Assembly (NCBI GenBank): GCA_023389295.1
Contig: JAEWEO010000263.1
Location: 1 to 9,967, forward strand
DNA from: Bacillota bacterium
Lineage (GTDB): Bacteria; Bacillota; Clostridia; Lachnospirales; Lachnospiraceae
Reading direction: 5' to 3'
DNA: 9,967 nt
Below, one piece after another: positions 7,610 to 9,967 of this stretch. The notes under the pieces are model-generated. The model was not told the origin of the DNA. It did no database searches and saw only the letters and a program-made list of their open reading frames with translations. Positions within the stretch are counted from its first letter, which is position 1; each line of letters begins with the position of its first letter. Both the position numbers and the translations under genes were made by a program.

Positions 7610-7638
7610 AGATTACCAAAATTATACAATTTTGTCAA
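7610..7638 (-). promoter_or_regulatory. promoter of the leftward operon
   Basis: On the minus strand a perfect -35 box TTGACA (7633-7638) is followed by a 17-bp spacer and TAATCT (7610-7615), preceded by TG one base upstream as an extended -10 (TGGTAATCT). The -10 matches only 3 of 6 consensus bases but the other elements are strong, as expected for a vegetative sigma-A promoter. The start point would be near 7603, giving a leader of about 45 nt to the EEP ATG with operator O1 inside it. Confidence 0.65.
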
Positions 7639-7649
7639 TATGCATATTG
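7636..7649. repeat. 14-bp perfect palindrome overlapping the leftward -35 box
   Basis: CAATATGCATATTG is a perfect 14-bp palindrome. Its left end overlaps the TTGACA -35 hexamer of the leftward promoter. It could be a binding site for a second regulator, or chance in this very AT-rich stretch. Confidence 0.35.
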
Positions 7650-7751
7650 TATATTTTTATTTTAATTTTTTCATTATTTATTTTGTATATTATTACTCGT
7701 TATTATATATTTTTTTATCTATTTTAAACAATGCAATATGACATATAGCTA

Positions 7752-7771
7752 TGATATAATCGTCATATAAT
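7752..7771 (+). promoter_or_regulatory. extended -10 promoter of the kinase-repressor unit
   Basis: TGATATAAT (7752-7760) is a consensus extended -10 element (TGn plus TATAAT). No good -35 box stands 16-18 bp upstream, which extended -10 promoters tolerate. A second TATAAT lies at 7766-7771 and might act as an alternative. Transcription starting near 7767 would give a leader of about 39 nt before the kinase ATG. Confidence 0.5.
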
Positions 7772-7788
7772 ATTTCGAGTCAAGGATC

Positions 7789-7796
7789 GGGGAGGT
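7789..7796 (+). promoter_or_regulatory. ribosome binding site of the kinase gene
   Basis: GGGGAGGT is a strong Shine-Dalgarno 9 nt before the ATG at 7806. It fixes the kinase start. Confidence 0.8.
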
Positions 7797-7805
7797 AATT
7801 TTATA

Positions 7806-8696
7806 ATGTATGATGTAATGATTTTAGGTCCTCTATGTTGTGATTATAATATTGATTTTGAAGGGTATGGATCCAAAGAACTAGGTGGTGCAGTCTATTT
7901 TTCTTATTTTGCAGCTCGAGCAACAAACGCAAACGTTTACGCATCAATTAAGATGTCGGAAGCTGACTACCGTTATTTAGAACATTTTCCTTCCGAGAAA
8001 GAATCAATTAAATTAATTCCTTCCTCAGTGACTACACAGATAAGAAATCAATACTTTACTGCTGATCGCGAACGTAGGATTTCTAGCTCAACAATGCAGT
8101 CAGATGAGATTACTATTGATGAAGTTCCCGATGTTCCAGTGAAACTCTATCATCTCGCCGGGTTACTCGTGGGTGATTTTCGTGGAGATATAATAATTGA
8201 GTTGTCAAAAAAGGGACTAGTATCTGCCGATATGCAAGGATTTTTGAGACACAGAAATCCAGAAACTGGCCAGATGTCTTTAGAAGACTGGCCTGAGAAG
8301 ATAGATTACATAAAATACCTGACATTTTTAAAGGTGGATGCTGCAGAAGCAGAAATATTAACCGGTCTTTCGGATCGAAAAGAAGCTGCTAAAAAACTTT
8401 ACGAATGGGGTGCAAAAGAAATAATGATATCCTTTAATCAGGAGATGTTAATTTACGATGGTATGAGTTTTTATACCTGTCCAGTTAAATCACGCAATCT
8501 TTCTGGACGTACAGGTCGAGGAGATACCGTCTTCGCTTCCTACATTTCAAAAAGAGTTATGGGTTCCTCCATCAAAGATTCTTTACTTTTCGCAACTGTA
8601 ATGGTATCTTTAAAAATGGAAACCGTTGGTGCCTTTCAAGGAACTTATGATGATGTAATAAATTATATGAAAGAATTTTATCCAGAGTATCAATAA
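7806..8696 (+). CDS. PfkB (ribokinase)-family carbohydrate kinase
   Basis: Cytoplasmic ATP-dependent kinase of 296 residues, close to the family's usual length of about 300. Visible features are the N-terminal strand with substrate-side Asp13 (GPLCCDYNIDF), the sugar-binding GGA (27-29), ADMQGFLRH at 141-149, the KVDAAEAEILTG segment (176-187, the family's N/D-x-x-E region) and the anion-hole motif GRTGRGDT (234-241) with catalytic base Asp240. Here Arg replaces the Ala of the common GAGD. The start is fixed by the strong ribosome binding site. Operator O2 lies over codons 41-46. It heads the rightward unit and is followed 39 bp later by the repressor gene. It probably phosphorylates the sugar or polyol released by the leftward operon's enzymes. 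An inositol-kinase-like or fructokinase-like substrate is possible, but the sequence does not decide. Confidence 0.88.
   Translation: MYDVMILGPLCCDYNIDFEGYGSKELGGAVYFSYFAARATNANVYASIKMSEADYRYLEHFPSEKESIKLIPSSVTTQIRNQYFTADRERRISSSTMQSDEITIDEVPDVPVKLYHLAGLLVGDFRGDIIIELSKKGLVSADMQGFLRHRNPETGQMSLEDWPEKIDYIKYLTFLKVDAAEAEILTGLSDRKEAAKKLYEWGAKEIMISFNQEMLIYDGMSFYTCPVKSRNLSGRTGRGDTVFASYISKRVMGSSIKDSLLFATVMVSLKMETVGAFQGTYDDVINYMKEFYPEYQ
7927..7942. promoter_or_regulatory. operator O2 inside the kinase gene, LacI/PurR-type
   Basis: ACGCAAACGTTTACGC is a near-symmetric site with the same central AAACGTTT and the same half-site GTTTGCGT as O1. The two share 14 consecutive bases in opposite orientation, and their centres are 344 bp apart. 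O2 lies about 120 bp inside the kinase coding sequence, a place where a bound repressor could act as a roadblock or as the auxiliary site of a DNA loop. As with O1, CcpA is an alternative binder (11 of 14 cre positions). Confidence 0.6.
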
Positions 8697-8735
8697 GTAC
8701 AATGCTATTATATATAAAGAAAAGTAGGTATATTA

Positions 8736-9737
8736 ATGAGCGAGATAAACATTAAAGACATTGCAAAAATAGCAGGTGTCTCCTATGCATCGGTTTCAAG
8801 AGCTATTAATGGTAAACCCGGAATTAGTGAAACAACCAGGAAGCATATTTTAGACATTTGCGCAAAAGAAGGTTATAGGCAGAATTCGATTGCCCGTGGT
8901 ATGGTATTAAAAAAGACAAATATCATTGGACTTTTTGTTCCCGATATCAGCAACCCCTTTTATTCAGAGATAACATTAAAACTTGATAACTTCTCTCGCA
9001 AAGCTGGGTATAATATTATGCTATGTAATACCCATGGAGACGATAAGCAAACAGCAGATTTGTATCATTTACTAACACAATACAAACCTGATGGTCTCAT
9101 TTTCGTTGCACCAAAAGAAAATGCTTATCCTATTTTCAGTCACTCTTCCTGCCCTGTTATTTATGTTGGAGATACTGACGGAAAATATCAAGGAGATTTT
9201 GTCAGTACTGATAATTCCTACGGTGGATACCAGGGGTTTAAATACCTATATGATCTGGGTCACAGAGACATAATATATTTTGGGTGGCATCCTAATAGCT
9301 CTGCTCATTCTCATCGTTGGAATGGCTTCAAGGCTGCTGCTGCTGATTATAATATCGTTCCCCAAAGATTTGATAGTGAATTTAGCTTCAGTTCTATCGA
9401 AAATGGTTACACAATGGCAAAGCAATTTTTTTCACAAAATTACAAATTTACTGCAATATTCGCTGCCAGTGATACCTTAGCATTAGGCATTATTAAGGCT
9501 GCGGACGAATTAGGTTTACAAATCCCAAAGGACTTTTCTCTATTAGGTTTTGATAACATTAGCACTTCCGGATTACCACGTATCATGTTAACGACTATTG
9601 AACAGCCCACAGCAACAATAGCAGAAGCTGTGATAGATTTAATTATTAAACGCCTTAAGTCTCCAGAGAATGCAACCTACACTCACCAGACCTTTCGTCC
9701 TAAATTGATAAAACGTTTATCTTGTGACAAGATATAA
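8736..9737 (+). CDS. LacI/GalR-family transcriptional repressor
   Basis: A 333-residue regulator of standard length and layout. The helix-turn-helix is at residues 5-26 (IKDIAKIAGVSYASVSRAING). A hinge helix follows at about 50-58 (NSIARGMVL), with Met56 where many relatives have the minor-groove Leu. The effector domain starts at NIIGLFVPDISNPFY and contains the conserved Arg in HSHRWNGF and Asp in GFDNI, then LTTIEQP near the C-terminus. The effector is presumably a sugar or sugar phosphate of this pathway. The ATG at 8736 has a modest AGTAGG site 7 nt upstream. It lies 39 bp after the kinase gene with no clear promoter of its own, so the two are likely cotranscribed, and O2 would make it autoregulated. 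The AAACGTTT-centred sites O1 and O2 fit this protein class well. Confidence 0.93.
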   Translation: MSEINIKDIAKIAGVSYASVSRAINGKPGISETTRKHILDICAKEGYRQNSIARGMVLKKTNIIGLFVPDISNPFYSEITLKLDNFSRKAGYNIMLCNTHGDDKQTADLYHLLTQYKPDGLIFVAPKENAYPIFSHSSCPVIYVGDTDGKYQGDFVSTDNSYGGYQGFKYLYDLGHRDIIYFGWHPNSSAHSHRWNGFKAAAADYNIVPQRFDSEFSFSSIENGYTMAKQFFSQNYKFTAIFAASDTLALGIIKAADELGLQIPKDFSLLGFDNISTSGLPRIMLTTIEQPTATIAEAVIDLIIKRLKSPENATYTHQTFRPKLIKRLSCDKI

Positions 9738-9742
9738 GTTCT

Positions 9743-9763
9743 AAGAAATAATACTTCTTTTTT
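9743..9763 (+). terminator. weak terminator-like hairpin after the repressor gene
   Basis: AAGAA and TTCTT form a 5-bp stem around a 7-nt loop, followed by a run of T ending at 9763, 6 nt after the repressor stop. The stem is AT-rich and short, so it may be inefficient. Confidence 0.3.
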
Positions 9764-9765
9764 AT

Positions 9766-9794
9766 ACAATAATATTTCACAATAATATTTATTG
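9766..9794. repeat. 13-bp-period direct repeat with overlapping inverted repeat
   Basis: ACAATAATATTT occurs at 9766-9777 and again at 9779-9790. The second copy runs into CAATAATATTTATTG (9780-9794), a 6-bp inverted repeat with a 3-nt centre. It may be a simple AT-rich repeat; no function is evident. Confidence 0.4.
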
Positions 9795-9892
9795 TTTACA
9801 ATACAAAAAAGTACCCATCGATGTGATCCTAAATCTATCTCAACCTAAAATAAAAAGGTTCCATATCACTAATTACATAGTTGTTCTATAAT

Positions 9893-9930
9893 GAATGTTG
9901 GGGTATGTTAATAACATATTTCCAACATTC
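9893..9930. repeat. long inverted repeat (extended hairpin) in the right flank
   Basis: GAATGTTGG (9893-9901) pairs with CCAACATTC (9922-9930). Inside it TATGTTA (9904-9910) pairs with TAACATA (9912-9918) around a single A, leaving only a small GG/TTT interruption. The result is a stem of 16 Watson-Crick pairs. Neither strand has a clean T-run directly after it, so it is not a textbook terminator. It could be a terminator relic, an mRNA 3'-end stabiliser or part of a small repeat element. Confidence 0.5.
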
Positions 9931-9942
9931 TTATTATGTTGT

Positions 9943-9967
9943 AAAATAAAAGAAGCCTCCCCAAAAT
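9943..9967 (-). terminator. possible partial terminator of a convergent gene, cut by the window edge
   Basis: On the minus strand GGGGAGGCTTC (9952-9962) is followed by TTTTATTTT, which looks like the 3' arm and T-run of an intrinsic terminator. The 5' arm would lie beyond the window end. If so, the next gene to the right is on the minus strand and converges on the repressor gene. Confidence 0.35.

Noticed and set aside
7583..7942. True PurR boxes indicating purine control
   Set aside because: The sites resemble the E. coli PurR box, but LacI-type PurR is not the purine regulator of Gram-positive bacteria and no purine genes are present; the local repressor or CcpA is more likely.
9711..9718. 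Third AAACGTTT near the end of the repressor gene as an operator O3
   Set aside because: Only the central 8-mer matches; the flanks lack the GCGT half-site shared by O1 and O2, and it is explained by Lys-Arg-Leu codons.

Overview
The window reads as a chromosomal accessory locus of a low-GC Gram-positive bacterium. The reasons are the AT-rich DNA, strong AGGAGG-type ribosome binding sites, a Gram-positive style substrate-binding lipoprotein with a Thr/Glu/Lys/Pro-rich tether, a LacI/GalR-family regulator and the standard genetic code. A Clostridia (Lachnospiraceae-like) host is my best guess, but it is only an inference.

Layout: two transcription units diverge from a very AT-rich control region at about 7560-7805. 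The leftward (minus-strand) operon runs, in order of transcription, EEP-family phosphoesterase (7559-6519), HAD hydrolase 2 (6504-5746), fused two-domain ABC permease (5659-3839), ABC ATPase (3810-2692), substrate-binding lipoprotein (2661-1387), a small four-helix membrane protein (1280-822) and HAD hydrolase 1 (816-70). The rightward unit is a PfkB-family sugar kinase (7806-8696) followed by a LacI/GalR-family repressor (8736-9737). No gene-free stretch exceeds 300 bases. The longest are the control region (246 bp) and the right flank (230 bp), which holds only repeats and terminator-like hairpins.

How the genes may work together: the transporter belongs to the ferric-type/AfuABC-like architecture (solute-binding protein, one fused permease, one TOBE-containing ATPase). 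Known members carry iron, 2-aminoethylphosphonate or sugar phosphates. Here it is linked to a cytoplasmic phosphodiesterase/phosphatase-fold enzyme, two paralogous HAD hydrolases and a sugar kinase, with no iron genes in sight. I infer a locus for uptake of a phosphorylated sugar, polyol or phosphodiester: the EEP enzyme and HADs remove phosphate groups and the kinase feeds the freed sugar into metabolism. The exact substrate cannot be read from the sequence.

Regulation: two near-identical PurR/LacI-type operators share ACGCAAACGTTTAC in opposite orientation. One lies just downstream of a strong leftward promoter. The other lies inside the kinase coding sequence 344 bp away (centre to centre). 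This suggests repression by the adjacent LacI-family protein, possibly by looping or roadblock, with CcpA as an alternative binder. Two evolutionary traces stand out: the HAD paralogue pair at both ends of the operon, and a decayed copy of the end of a solute-binding-protein gene just downstream of the intact one.
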